This document shows, piece after piece, positions 1-13,220 of a stretch of 64,000 bases of DNA; within the stretch, counting starts at the first letter, position 1; each line of letters begins with the position of its first letter. The DNA is from Bettongia penicillata ogilbyi. Lineage: Eukaryota; Chordata; Mammalia; Diprotodontia; Potoroidae. The DNA lies in NCBI GenBank assembly GCA_023548195.1, contig JAJHZJ010000220.1:4210204-4274203 (forward strand), given 5' to 3'. Position numbers and translations under genes: made by a program. The notes under the pieces are model-generated. The model saw only the letters and a program-made list of their open reading frames with translations, searched no databases and was not told the DNA's origin.

Positions 1-3000
1 TGGGAGGGAAAGGGAGAAAGGTGATCTAAAAACCTAAAGTGGGGAGAAAGGATGCAGGGAAACACACAATTAGTAATCATAACTGTGAATGTGAATGAGA
101 TGGATGGCAGAATGGATTAAAAACCATAATTGAACAATATGTTGTTTACAAAAAAGATATTTGAAATGGGGGGGGGGTACCCATAGGGTAAAGGAAATAA
201 ACTGGAGCAGAATATATTGTGCTTTAACTGATGTAAAAAAAAAACAAAACCAGAGACAGCAATCCTAATCTCACATAAAGACAAAGCAGTAATAAATCTA
301 ATCAAAAGAGATAAGGAAGGAAACTATATCTTATTCAAAGGTACCATAAAGAATAAGACAATATCATTACTAAACATGCATGCTCCAAGTAGTATAGTAA
401 ACAAATTTGTAGAGAAGAGCTTAAGGGAGTTACAGGAAGAAGAAGAGAGCAAAACTGTACTAGTGTGGTGCTCAACCTCCCCCTCTCTGCACTTCATAAA
501 TATAAACTCAAAACAAACAAAAAAAGAAATTAAGGAAGTGAATAAAACTCTGAATAAAGAAGATATGATAGATATCTGGAGAAAATTTAATGGGAATACA
601 AAGAATATACCTTTTTTCTCAGTGGTACATGGCATATATACAAATATTGCCCATGTACTAGGCCATAAATCCTTCAAATTCAGTGCAGAAAGGCAGAGAT
701 AGCCAATAGATACTTCTCAGATCATACTGAAAGAAAAATTATATGTAATCATAGGCCATGGAAAGATAGAGCAACAATTCATTGGAAGCTAAATAATCGA
801 ATCATACAGAATGAGTGGACTAAGCAACAAATCATAGAAACAATCACCAACTTCATTCAAGACAATGATAATAATGAGACAACCTACCAAATCTTATGGG
901 ATACTGCAAAAGCTGTTCTTAGGGGAAGTTTTATGTCTTTTAATGCCTCCATGAATAAAGTAGAGAAAGAGGAGATCAATGAATTGGGCATGAAGTTTAA
1001 AAAGCTAGAAAAAGAACAATTTAAAAATCCCCAAGTAAATACTAAATTAGAAATATTGAAAACCAAATTAATTGGTTTAATTAATTCATTGTGATTAATA
1101 AAAAGTAATAAATCTGAAATCAAGAGAACTACTGAACTAATAAATAAAACTGAATTGGTTTTATGAAAAAAGGAGTAAAATTGATAAAACTTGGTCAATT
1201 TGATTAAAAAAAGAAAGCTAAATTCTCAATATCAAAAACGAAAAGGGTGAATCAACCTGCAATGAAGGGGAAGTTGAAACAATGGTTACAAATTACTTTG
1301 CCCAACTGTATGCCACTAAATTCGACAATGTAAATGAAATGGATGATTATTTTTAAACACTTACAAAATGTTCAGATTAACAGACGAGGGAGTTGAATAT
1401 TTAAGTAACCTCATCTCAGGATAAGAAATTGAAAGAACCATCAATGAATTATCTAGGAAAAAATCTCCAAGGCCTGATGATTTTAAAAGAGGATTCTATC
1501 AAATATTTAGCACATTTAATTCATACTATATAGACTCTTTGAGAAAACTGAGGAAGAAGGAGTCCTACAATATCCTGTTTATGATACAAATATAATTCTG
1601 ATTCCTAAACTAAGAAGAGTCAAAACAGAGAAGAATATTAGGAACTAATTTATCTAATGAATACAGACACAAATATTTTAAATAAGATATTTTAAAGATA
1701 ATTTTAACTAATATATTGGCAAAAAGAATATAGTAACCTATCACTGGAATAATACAATATTATCTGGTAGGATTTGTATCAGGAATGCTGGGTTGGTTCA
1801 ATATAAGTAAAACTATTAGATTGTTAATCATATCAACAACAAAACTAACAAAAACCGAATGATAATCTCAATAGATGTAGAAAAAGCTTTTGACAAAATT
1901 CAACACCCATTCCTATTGCATACACTGGAGAGCATAGAAATAAATGGAACCTCCCTTAAAATAATAAGAAGTATATACCTAAAACCATTAGCAAGCATTA
2001 TATGTAATGACAATTTATATTATTTGTAATGCGAGCTGCATTTCCAGTAAGATCAAAGATGAAAGAAGGATGTTCATTACCACCACTGTTATTGAATATC
2101 ATGCTAGAAATTTTAGCTGCAGCAATAAGAGAAGAAAAAGAAATTGGAGGAATTAGAATAGGCACAGAAGAATCTAAGTCACCCCTCTTTGCAGTTGATA
2201 GGATGATATACTTAGACAGTCCCAAAGAATCAAATAAAAAACTATTCAAAATAATAAACAATTCTGGTAAAGTTAAAAGTTACACTATATACCCACCATC
2301 TGCATTTCTATATATTACCAAGAAAGCACAATAGCAAGAGATAGAAAGAGAAATCCTTTTTAATGCTACTGTTAATACTATAACATATCTGGGAGTCTAC
2401 TTGTCAAAACAAATCCAGGGACTATATGAACCCAATCACAAAACACTTTTCCCACATGTAAAGTCATATCCAAGTAAATGGAAATACATCAATTGCTTAA
2501 GGGTAGGCCAAGCCAATTGCACCTAAATTAATTTAGTTATTCAGTGCTATACCAATAAAACATAATTATTTTCTAAAGCTGGACAAAATAATATCAAAAT
2601 TCATCTGGAAGAACACAAGTCCACCATATCAAGGGAACTAAAGAAAAGAAATGTTAGTGAAGGCATCCTAGCCCTACCAGATCTCAATTTGTATTATACA
2701 GCAGCAGTCATCAAAACCACTTGGTATTGGCTAAGATATAGAGGGATAGACCAGTGTTACATGTTAGGTACTCAAGGCACAGTAGCCAATGAATATAGCA
2801 ATCTAATATTTGATAAACCTAAGGACCCCACCTTCTGGGATAAGAACTCAGGGTTTGACAAAAATTCCTGGGAAAACTGGATGAGAGTGTGGCAGAAACT
2901 CAGAATAGAGCAATGCCTGACACCATACACAAGAATAAAGTGCAAATGGATACATGATCTACGTATAAAAATTGATACTAAAAGCTAACTAGGGGAGCAA

Positions 3001-4310
3001 GGCATAATGTATTTATCAAATGTATGGTGAATGGAGAAATTTTTGACCAAACAAGAGATAGCAAACATTATGAAGTACAAAATGGTTAATTTTGATTACA
3101 TTAAATGGAAAAATCTTTGCCCAAACAAATCCAGTGCAACCAAGTTTTAGAGGGAAGCAGAAAACTGGGAAAGAATTTTTGCACCTAGTGTCTATGATTA
3201 AGGCCTCATTTCTAAAATATATAGAACTGAGCCAAATTTACAAGAATATAAGTCATTCCTCAATTCTTAAATGTTCAAAAGTTATGACCAGGCAACTCTC
3301 AGAGAAAGAAATTTAAGCTGTCTATAATCATATGGAAAATGGCTCTAAATCACTATTGATTAGAGATATGCAAATCAAAACAACTCTGAGTTACCACATA
3401 ATGCCTTTCAGATTGACTAATACGACAAAGCAGGAAGATGATAAATGTTGGAGAAGATGTGGGAGAGTTGGAACACTAATTCATTTTTGATGGAGCTGTG
3501 AGCTGATCCAACCATTCTGGAGAACAATTTGAAACTATGCCCAAAGGGTTACAAAAATGTTCATGCTCTATGACCCAGTAATATTGCTTCTAGGATTGTT
3601 TCCCAAAGAGATTATAAAAATGAGAAAGGGTCTTGCATGTACAAAATATTTACAGCAGCTCTTTTTGTGGTGGCCAAAAACTGGATATCAAAGTGATGCC
3701 CATCAATTGGGGAATGACTGAACTAGTTGTGATATATGAACGTAATGGAATACTATTGTGCAATAAGAAGTGATGAACAGGAAGACTTCAGAGAGATCTA
3801 GAAAGGATTACATGAACTGATACTGACTGAAAGAAGCACAATTTGGACAATTTTGTACATGGCAACAATCACAGAGCGTGAGGAATTGTTCTGGCAGAAT
3901 TTCTCCTTCACAGCAATACAAGGACTTAAAAAAAATTTCAATGGACTCTTTAGGCAAAATACCTTCTATATCCAGAGAAAGAACTATGGATTGGAGTCCA
4001 GTCCAATCCAATTAGAATTGGATCACAGAAATAAACAGACCATTTTCTTTTATATTGTATTATAGTCTGTTCCTTTGTGGCTTCTCCCATTCATATCAAT
4101 TCTTCTATGCAACATGAATCAGTTCAAAATGTATTTTTAAAAGAATGTATGTGTAGAACCTGTAAAAGATTGCATGTCATCTCAGGTAGGAATTCGAAAG
4201 GGAGAGGGGAAGGAGAGTGAGAGAAGGAAAATAATCTAAAACTTATCGAAGTGATTGTAGAATACTGAAAACAAATAAAATAAATAAAATAAATAAACTA
4301 CAGTATTTCT
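1..4310 (+). mobile_element. L1 LINE, decayed, 5' end outside window
   Basis: This is the ORF2 and 3' part of an L1 retrotransposon. It opens in the purine-rich stretch before ORF2, passes through broken endonuclease, reverse-transcriptase and C-terminal segments (about 376-2988), and then a noncoding tail that ends in an AAAT-type repeat near 4,270-4,305. The same succession of segments recurs in the L1 at 7.1-11.8 kb, which supports the assignment. Many stops and frameshifts show it is long dead. The 5' end lies before the window, so truncation and target duplication cannot be judged. Confidence 0.9.
376..2988 (+). pseudogene. Broken L1 ORF2 (endonuclease, RT, C-terminal domain)
   Basis: These are remnants of the L1 ORF2 polyprotein in several frames. 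About 376-700 carries the endonuclease segment with an L-Q-E-E-E-x-S-K-T type stretch. At about 1,860-1,920 the RT region reads [15 protein letters not shown]. At 2,029-2,334 is the RT palm, and at 2,689-2,988 a 99-codon C-terminal segment with Y-Y-T-A-A-V-I-K-T-T-W-Y-W. The palm catalytic box, normally F-A-D-D in L1, reads F-A-V-D (Val codon at 2,194-2,196), so one metal-binding aspartate is lost in addition to the frameshifts. No activity is expected. Confidence 0.85.
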
Positions 4311-6294
4311 CCACATTGTGCAACTGGGACCAGCTGCACTTCTCCCTTGATAATACAAGCACTCATTTTCACCTTGAAACTTTAATTCAGATCCACATGT
4401 AGGCAATTGTGTTATCAATCTTTTCCAGATGTTTCCCTTTGCTACTTGCATAAAGTTCATTTTAATCCATTTCTCCTCAGTTTTCTAATCACATTGCCTT
4501 CTCTCATGTTATGTCACATTGCCATTTCATTTCTAGAAATCAAAAAAATATAATACTGATACTGCTTAGAACCCATTTCTAGTGACCACTGCTAGTTTTG
4601 GCACCTCATGCATTCTGGACCACTCCCCATCCCATTGGCATAGACCTCTTCTTTAGATTTCCTAATTTCTTCATCTGAAAAATGTCTCACACCAAAGTCT
4701 TATTGAGTTTTCTGGTCTATGCTACTCTAAAATTAAATTTGGGACATTACTTTTATGCTTTCTTGTGGGGAATGTCTGAGGAGCTCAACTATAAAATTTC
4801 TACTTTTCAAGCATTTTGATTCTGCCCACCCCCAATAGCTTTAAGTTGGATGATTATCACCAAAATGTATTGCCAAGAAATTTTAATCTCTGACTGTGTC
4901 TAAACATATGTAAAGGGACAGTCAAATATAATAAATGTTTGTTTAATTTTGCATTCAATTAAAGTGAGCCAAATATGGTAAGTTGAAGGTCCAACATAGA
5001 TAATGAATATGTGAACTATCTAAATGGATAGCATATCTAAAATAGCATAATTAAAACCATTTTATTTTTGCTCTGTCAATCAATAATAATTCTCATTAGT
5101 GTTATTATTATAATATCTGCATTAATACAGTGGTAACACTAGGATTTTTTCCTATGAAAATAAGTGGGAGACCTCAGGTAAAAATGTTATCGTTCTGGTT
5201 CAAACCAAGTAAATAATCGCTTTTGAAACAGAACCATATACTATTGTCAAAAATATTAAATTCGTTCTATTTTAACTGTGTCCTCAATTGTTGGCTACAA
5301 CTTCATTAAAGGTACTCCCTAGAGGTTTCTGTAAATGCCTTGATGTTTACCCTATTTATATTTACAGATATTATATCCTTCTATCTCATATGACTACTGC
5401 ACTTCCAGCCCAGTTTTAATCAGAGTCTTAAGGAAAATTTTATTTTTTGCCTATTTTTTCTCTATCACAAAATTTTCTACATATGTTTGAAAGAGTCAGC
5501 ATAGTTGTGAAGGCAACAAAATGGTTAAACTAAAGGAGCTAAACATTTGTCTCCTGCTGGAAAGCTGTGAAAAGAAATCATATCACACTCAATTTTCTGC
5601 CAATAACCAGCTGCCTGCTTTCTCCTTTCATTCTTTTTTCTACCTGTCACTTTCTCCAGACTGAGGATATGGAGCTGCCAGCATCAAGATAGTCTGACAG
5701 TAAACTATGATAACTGCTACAGCATAAAGCCAGCTAAGGTAAAAGATAAATTATGAGATGGCATCCTAAGGCACTTAGCTTAGTTTTTCAGTGGAACTTC
5801 TCTTTTTGTGAGACACGAGGGTAATGAACTGGAACTATGGTAGCTTTCTGGCCCTTCCTTCTCAGACCAACACTCCAAACCAAAAACTTGAAGTAAAAGA
5901 AAAATATATAAATAGTACCTTTTAGTTATTTTATAAAATAATTACCCTTATCGTTATCTATCACATAAACATCATCACAGATAGGCAATTCACTTATTCA
6001 CATGTGGATGCTGCACTTTTAGTATTTTGATTTGAGTTATTTGGAATGAAACACCATTCTAGAAGGTATATTTTAGGAGACCTGCTTTTTAATCATCTTT
6101 ACCTGAGAATGTTAAGAAAGGTTTGGTGAATAATTATCCTTTATTAAATAAGATTAGAACTCACAAAGCAGATACATGAGGATGGCATCAGAAAAGAATC
6201 CTAATTGGATAGTAATTCCTACTAAGCTTTCCTTGAATTTTTGATGAAAAATAACACCAGGAAGTAGAGAAGTTAGGAGCAGCAATGTGTGGCG
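4311..6294. other. Unique AT-rich intergenic sequence
   Basis: I recognise no repeat or coding sequence in this 2-kb stretch. The only structured signal is a pair of splice-like sites around 5,660-5,738: a pyrimidine-rich tract ending ctttctccag, then 79 bp, then aag followed by gtaaaa. The 79 bp is not an obvious coding exon, so at most it could be a noncoding exon, and chance is likely. Confidence 0.5.
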
Positions 6295-6478
6295 GTGGAC
6301 GAGACACAAGATTTAGTGATTAAAGACTTCAATTTTAATTCTAGACTTGTATGATATTGGCAAACTACATTACCTCTCTGTGTCTCAGTCTCTTGATATA
6401 TAAACTGAAGGAGTTGGATTAGACAGTACTCAAAGTCTCTTTTATTTCTAAATCTAAATCTAAGATTCTATGTCAGTA
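6295..6478 (+). mobile_element. MIR-family SINE
   Basis: This is an old tRNA-derived SINE. The core reads like the conserved MIR segment (losing-track-of-ttacctctctgtgtctcag type text at about 6,371-6,395), followed by a tail of the 'ttggattaga..agtctcttttattctaaatct..gattctatg' type. It is diverged but the order of blocks is intact. Part of an older, pre-marsupial repeat layer. Confidence 0.7.
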
Positions 6479-6539
6479 GATAAATAATTAATGAGTTTGG
6501 TGTGAAAAACAAGTAACAAATTTTTTCGTGAAATATTCA

Positions 6540-7065
6540 GTAGAATCAGAGATTCAGAAGTTCTCTGGTCCAATATTAATTTAAAAATGAAGAAACCAAA
6601 AACCATGGATATTAAATACTTTGTCCAGTGTCACAGAATTAAGTGACTTTTTCAGTCATATCAGGAACTACCATTTATTGCTGTCAGTGCCAGGAATTCT
6701 ACCCAGATACTTTGCCTATGTCTCAGTACTCCTACCACCAGAACACCAGGCTGTCCTTAGTACCACTTTTTTTCTTCAAATGAAAAGTTATTTTGAATTT
6801 ACATTTTTTTCTTTAGATAAATGTCCAGATAATTTTTAGTTTCATTTTTATTTATTTTAGTACTTTTTGAACTGATATAGAAGTGAATTAGGAAGGGCAG
6901 TACCACTTCTATTGGATAGTGACAATATCAAGGAGAATGAAGTAGTGCCTGTATGAATTGCATTTGAAAGTGCATAAGGTGTTGGGAGATAAGTTCAATT
7001 TCAAAGGCACATGAATGAGCCAGAATTTTGATATAGATCCTATGACTCCAAGACCAACTTCTACC
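6540..7065 (+). mobile_element. MIR fragments
   Basis: Two weaker MIR-like stretches flank unique DNA. At about 6,540-6,700 the text 'aaaaatgaagaaaccaaaa...tttgtccagtgtcacagaatt' resembles the MIR core. At about 7,010-7,060 'gaatgagccagaattttgatatagatcc..tgactccaagacc' resembles the MIR 3' half. The DNA between them shows nothing I recognise. Confidence 0.5.
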
Positions 7066-7084
7066 TTGGCAGGTTGGAGGTTGT

Positions 7085-10000
7085 GGGATATGATGCTCTG
7101 GAAGGCAGAGGATTGGATTACATTACGTTGGATTACAATAAATAATCAGCTATCCATCAAAACTGAGCATAATCATTCAAAGGAAAATATGGGCATTCAA
7201 TGAAGTGGGGGATTTTTATACTTTTCTGATGAAAATATCACAATTCAACAGAAAATTCAGTCTACAAGTATAAGATTCAAGAGAAACATAAAAACATATA
7301 CATGAAAGAAAAAACAAAACAAAACATGTCATTCAATAAGATTAAATCATTTACACACCTACATGGGAAGACAAGACTTATAAACCTTGAGAATTTTATC
7401 ATTTTCAAGTTTTTTACATGGGGTATACATAGCAGGAGTGTGGGTAAAAATTGACTTTAATGTGATGATAAAAACAAATTAAGGGGGCAGAAAATGATTG
7501 TACTGATAGAAGAACAGAGGCAGAATACAGCAAATTACATCACGTGAAGAGTGAGCCATTCAACCCAAAGGCCCGTTACAGAAGAGGAAAAGTAGGAAAG
7601 GGTGGCGAGCATTGTTTGAATGTTACTATCATCGGATTTGGCTCACAGGCAACGAAATGCATGCTCATGTGGGTAAAAAATTTGTCATTTCCTATAGGGA
7701 GGTAGAAGGGGAAAGGGAAAAGAAAAGTGAAAGGGAGGTATATAGGAGGAAGGACAGATGTAGGAGAGGAAAGAGGAAAGAAAAGGGAGCAGGTCTGATA
7801 GAAGGGAGGGCAGACTGTAGGAAGTGCTGGCCGAAGAAAAATGCTGCTATGGAGGGAAAGGGTAAAAGGGGAGCAAAAATTATAAATGGGGAAAATAAGG
7901 TGGAGAAAAAGACAGACATTAATCATAACTGTGAAAGTGAGTGGAGTGAACTCTCATAAAATGAAGAGATAGCAGAGTGGATTAAAACTGTATTCTTACA
8001 ATATGTTGCTTACAAGAAAGACATTTGGAGCAGAGAAATATAAACAGAATAAAGGTAAAATCCTGTAGAAGAATATATCATTTGGAGTTTAAAAATAGCA
8101 ATCCTGATATCAGACAAAACAAAAGAAAAAATAGATCTATTAGGAAGAAATAATGAAGAAAACGACATCTCCCCAAAATGTACCATAGACAATAGAGTGC
8201 TAAATATATATGCACCCAGGGTACATATTCTTTGGGGAGAAGTTAAGTGAATTACAGGAAGAAATAGCCAGCAAAACTATACTAATGGGAGAGCTTAACC
8301 TCTAACCACAAAATAAACAAGATGTGAAGGAGGTGACTAGGTTTTTTTTAAAAAAGGAAGAGATATGATAGAACTTTGGAGAAAACTGAATGAGTATAGA
8401 AAGGAATATGCATTTTTCTTAGAGGTATATGTCACCTATGCAAAAACTGACCATGTTTTAGAGCATTAAAACTTCACAATCAAATTCAGAATGGCAAAAA
8501 TATTAAATACATTCTTTTCAGATCATAATACAATAAAAAGTGCTAGGGAAAAAAGGACACGGAAAAATAGACTAAAAGTTTATTGGAAGCTAAATAACCT
8601 AATCCAAAAATATGATGGGAAAAACAAAGAATCATAGAAAAAATCAAAATTTCAAAGAGATATTTGACAGTAATGAGACAACATGACAACAGTTATGGGA
8701 TACAGCCAAAATGGTTCTTTGGAGAAATATTATATCTCTTAAGGCTTACAGGAATAAAATAGAGGAAGAGGAGATCAATGAATTGGGCACACTGCTACAA
8801 AACCTAGAAAAAAGAATAAATCAAAAATTCCCAATTAATTAGCAATTCTGAAAACCAAAAGAGTGATTAATAAAATTGAAAGTAGGAAAAGTATTGAACT
8901 AACATATAAAAACAGCTGGGTACATGAAAAAATATTCATAAACTTTTGATTAACTTGTTTAAAAGAAAGAAGCAAAGTAAATTACAAGTATCAAAAATGA
9001 AAAGAGTTAATTCACTAACAATGAAGAAGTAAAGCAATAATTAGAAGTTTTTTGTCCAACTGTATGGCTATAAATGTGCCAATCACAAATAGTTAGAAAA
9101 AATATATAAATTGCCAAGATTAACAGAGAGAAAGTAGAATAATTAAATAACCTCATGTTAGAAAAATAAGTTGAAGAAACCATCAATCAAATCCCTAAGA
9201 ATGAATCTCTGGGGCCAGATGGATTTGCAAGTGAATTCCATCAACATTTTAAAAATAATTAGTTCTGATACTATCTTAACATTTGGGAAATTAGACAAAA
9301 ATGGAGTTTCACCAAATTCTTTTTATGACACAAATATGGAGCTGATGCCTAAACAGAAAAGGGCCAAAATATAGAAAGAAAATTATAGACCAATTTTCCT
9401 AATGAATTTTCATGCAAAAAATAAAATATTAGCAAAGAGATTCCAGTTATTTATCTTTGGGATAATACAATATGACCAGGTAAGATTTATTTCAGGAATG
9501 CAGGACTGTTTCACTACTAGGAAAATGATGAATATAACTGACTATATGAAAAAAAAATCACCCAAAGTCATATGATTATCTCAATAGGTAGAGAAATACA
9601 TTTTTGGCAAAAAGAATACCCATTCCTATTAAAAACACCCGAGAGGTTAAGAATAGAAAGAACATTCCTTGAAGTGGTAAGCTGTATTTATCTGAAACCA
9701 ACAGTTAGCATTATATGTAATGGTGATTAGCTAAAAGCATTTCTAGTAAGATCAGAGGTGAAGCAAGAATGACCATTATCATAAATATTATTCAATAAAA
9801 CATTAGGAGTATTATCTGTAGGAATAAGAAAAGAAAAAAAAGAAATGGAAAGAATTAGAATGGACAATGAGGGAACAAAACTACCATTCATTCCAGATAA
9901 TGTGGTGGTAAACTTAGACAACCTTTGAGAGTCAACGAAAAAATTACTTGACATAATTAACAACTTTAGCAAAGTTGCAGGATATTATATAAACCCACCT

Positions 10001-11820
10001 AAGTCATCAGCATTTACTAATATGAACAATAAAGTCACCTAGCAAGAGATAGGGAAATTCCATTTAAAATAACTGTAAGCAATAATAAGTACTTGGGTAC
10101 TGACCTTCCAAGACAAACCCAGGAAATATAGGAACAAAATTGCAAAACATTTTTCACACAAATAAAGTCAGACCTGAACAATTAGAAAAATATCAGTTGC
10201 TCCCTGTTAGGTTGAACTAGCTTAATAAAAATGACAAATTTACTTATTTAATGTCATGCTACTTGAACTATAAAAAAAAAAACTATTTTATAGAGTTTGA
10301 AAAACAATAAAAAAAATTTATCTGGAAGGACAAAATGTCAAGAATATGAAGGGGATTAATGAAAAAAAATGTAAAGAAAGGTGGATTAGCCATATCAGAT
10401 CTGAAACTATATTGTAAAACACTAACCATCAAAATTATTTTGGACTGACAAAGAAATAGAATGATGGATCAGTAAAATAAGTTATGTACCGAAGACACAG
10501 CAGTTAACAACTCTTGCAATCTACTATTTCATAAAGCCAAAGATTCCAGGTTTGGGGATAAAGAATCACCATTTGAGAAAAGAAACTAGGAAAATTTCAT
10601 ATGGCAAATATGGGTACATATCAACATCTCACACTATAAACTAAGATAAGGTCAATTTGGCTATATGATATAGAAATAAAGGGTGATACCATAAGCAAAT
10701 TAAGAAAGGAAGAAATAGTTTACATGTCAGATCTATGGAGAAGGGAAGAATTGTAGATGAAACAAGAAATAGAGAAAATTATGAAATGCAAAATGGATAA
10801 GTTTGATTACATTAAGTCGAATAGCTTTTTTTTTTCCACAGAAAAAGAATGTAATCAAGATTAGAAGGGAAGGAAAAAAATTGGGAGGCATTTTTTACTG
10901 TCAGCATTTCTGATAAAGGCCTTATTTCTCAAATATAGAGAGAACTGAGTTAAATTTATAAGAATATAAGTCATTTTCCACTTGAAAAATGGTCAAAGGA
11001 TATGAACAGGCAGTTTACACATGAAGAAATTAAAGCTACCTATAATCATATGAAAATGTTGTAAATCACTCTTGATTAGAGCAATGAAAATTAAGCAACT
11101 CTGAGGCACAATCTCACATCTATCATATTGGCTAATATGACCAGAAAAGAAAAATGATAAAGTGTTGGATAGGACATGGCATAATGGGAAAAACAAATGC
11201 ATTGTTACTGGAGTTATGAAGTCATTCAACCATTCTGGAGAGCAATTTGGAACTATTGCCAAAGGACTAAAAAATTGTACATACCCTTTAATCCAGAAAT
11301 GCTGGTACTAGATTTGTATCCCAAAGAAATAACAAAAAGGGGGGAGGGGCCTATATGTGAAAAAAAATACTTATAGCCATCCTTTTCATGGTGGCAAAAT
11401 ATTGGAAGGAGATACCCATAAATTGCAGAATGTCTGAGCAAGCTGTGGTATATGAATGTAATGGTATACTATTGTGTAATAAGAAATAGTGAACAGGTAG
11501 ATTTCAGAAAATACTGGAAAGATTTTTACAAATCGATGCAAAGTGATATGAGAAGATTCAGAAAAATATTGTACCAGCATTGTAACATTGTATCAACAAC
11601 ATTGTGGGATGACTAATTACGAATAACTTAGTATTTCTCAGCAACATAATGATCCAGGACAAGTTCAAAGGACTTACAAAGCAAAATGCTCTCCATATGC
11701 AGATAAAGAACTGATGGACACAATACACATCGAAGCACAATTTTTTCAATTCCTTATTTTTTTGTGTGTACTTTATTTCCTTTTATCAGTTTCTTCCTAA
11801 TAATGATATAGTTCCTATAT
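7085..11820 (+). mobile_element. L1 LINE, 5'-truncated, decayed
   Basis: This long L1 copy starts inside the ORF1 3' end: about 7,100-7,290 aligns with the last codons of the intact ORF1 at 63,330-63,460. It continues through the polypurine inter-ORF region (about 7,560-7,920), a broken ORF2 (7,960-10,700) and the noncoding ORF2-to-3' region. The endonuclease part shows K-L-S-E-L-Q-E-E-I-A-S-K-T-I-L-M-G near 8,240-8,295. The RT palm box is degraded near 9,890-9,915. Stops and frameshifts occur throughout. It serves as a full-order reference for how ORF1, ORF2 and the 3' end are arranged in the local L1s. Confidence 0.88.
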
Positions 11821-12235
11821 AGGAAATATAGTTAGTCCTACACAACATGACTATTATGGAAGTCATTTACAAAACTGCACAGATATATTCTATATTGAAT
11901 TGCTTGCCTTCCCAAAGGAAAGGTGGGGGGGAGGGATGAAGAGAAATTGGAACTCGAAGTTTTAGGAACAACTGTTGAGTATTGTTCTTGCAACTAGGAA
12001 ATAAGAAATCCAGGTAATGGGGTATAGAAAGTTATCTTTCCCTACAGGACAAAAGAGAAGATGGGGATAAAGGAAAGGAAGGATGTTAGAAGGGAGGGTA
12101 GATTGGTGATAAGGGCAATTAGAATGCTCAGGGTTTTGGGGTGCAGGGAAGGAAATGGGAAGAAAATTTGGAACCAAAATTTTTTGGAAATGAATGTGGA
12201 AAATTTAAACAAATAAGTTTAAATAAAAAAATTAA
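11821..12235 (+). mobile_element. 3' end of the ORF1-only L1 type
   Basis: This stretch aligns closely with the 3' region of the ORF1-only element at 36,056-36,440. Shared blocks are the 'agttagtc..acacaac' start, a G-rich run, a 'gaactcgaagttttaggaacaa' signature near 11,951-11,972 and a second 'aaaatttggaaccaaaatttt' signature near 12,163-12,184, then an oligo-A-rich tail. It may be this L1's own 3' UTR or a separately inserted truncated copy. The abrupt change near 11,820 leaves both possible. Confidence 0.65.
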
Positions 12236-12309
12236 AAATTGATGTGCAACTGGGAAAAATAAAATAGTATAAATAAACATTTAATCAGTTTTAATAAAAG
12301 TTACTTTAG

Positions 12310-12463
12310 AAGTAGCTAGGTGGCCCAGTGAATAGAGCACTAGCCCTGGGATCAGGAGGACCTGAGTCCAAATCTGGCCTCACAAACTTGATACTTACAA
12401 CTGTGTGCGGCAAGTCACTTAATCCCGATTGCCTTGCTTCCCCCTGCTCCCCCAAAATAATAA
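12310..12463 (+). mobile_element. tRNA-derived SINE
   Basis: This is a short SINE with a tRNA-like head: 'agctaggtggcccagtgaa' carries an A-box-like segment at about 12,321-12,331, and 'gaggacctgagtccaaatct' carries the B-box-like part. It ends in a C-rich then A-rich tail. The same head occurs at 26,224 and 47,191, so it is a dispersed element rather than a tRNA gene. Confidence 0.8.
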
Positions 12464-12469
12464 CAAGAG

Positions 12470-12850
12470 AGAAACTAAAGATATCTTGAAATATTTGACC
12501 TGATTTAAAATTAAGTGAAGAGAATGAAGAATATTGTGTAAAACAACAGCAATATTGCATGATGACCAACAGTGAATGGCTTAAATATTCTCAGCAAAAA
12601 AATGATCTGATAATATTCTGAAGGACTTATAATAAATGTTTTCCATCTTCTGAGAAACAAGTATTAGAATTTGAATTCTGATCAATAAAGGTTTTTTTTT
12701 TTCTTTCTTTCATTCTTTGGGTTTTGTTTCAAAATATGACTAATGGGGAATATGTTTTGCATAACTGCATATGTATGACATCAAATTGCTTCATCTATCA
12801 ATGATGAGGAAAGGGAGGTTGTAAATTTGGGACTAAAAATTTTAATAAGT
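12470..12850 (+). mobile_element. L1 3' end fragment
   Basis: Noncoding 3' tail of an old L1. The order 'aatattgtgtaaaacaacagc', 'gaccaacagtgaatggctt', 'tctgagaaacaagtattag' and a final 'gggactaaaaattttaataa' matches the tail at 43,725-44,172. No ORF2 coding is left. Confidence 0.7.
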
Positions 12851-12889
12851 GAATGTTGAAAATTGTTTTACATATGAGTGATGAAATAT

Positions 12890-13125
12890 TTGTGTATACA
12901 CATACATATACATGTGTATACATCTGTGTTTATATGCCTCTATATATTCGTATATGTAAAGCACAATATAATGATTATAACTACATTTTAAAATTATGTA
13001 GTATGCTATTAAATATAACAAAATTATATATTGATGTATATATGTACATATGTATATATAAACACACTACATATATATATACACACATATATATATACAT
13101 ATATAAATATATACATATGTATTTA
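12890..13125. repeat. TA/CATA-rich microsatellite
   Basis: Interrupted (TA)n, (CA)n and tetranucleotide runs, densest at about 13,030-13,115. It is low-complexity and near-palindromic in places. The open frames over it are artefacts of the repeat. Confidence 0.85.
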
Positions 13126-13220
13126 TTTACTTACGCATTTACTGTTATCTCAGGGGATCCAACCACTTCTGATGGGAACTAAGCCTTTCTACTTTTTTTA
13201 AGTTTCTTCAGTATTTAAGA

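Noticed and set aside
7576..7959. Overlapping 116- and 115-codon frames on opposite strands
   Set aside because: They fall in the polypurine inter-ORF region of an L1, where stops are rare by composition.
12310..12380. tRNA-gene-like A and B boxes (also at 26,224 and 47,191)
   Set aside because: They are heads of dispersed SINEs followed by the SINE body and tail, not free tRNA genes.
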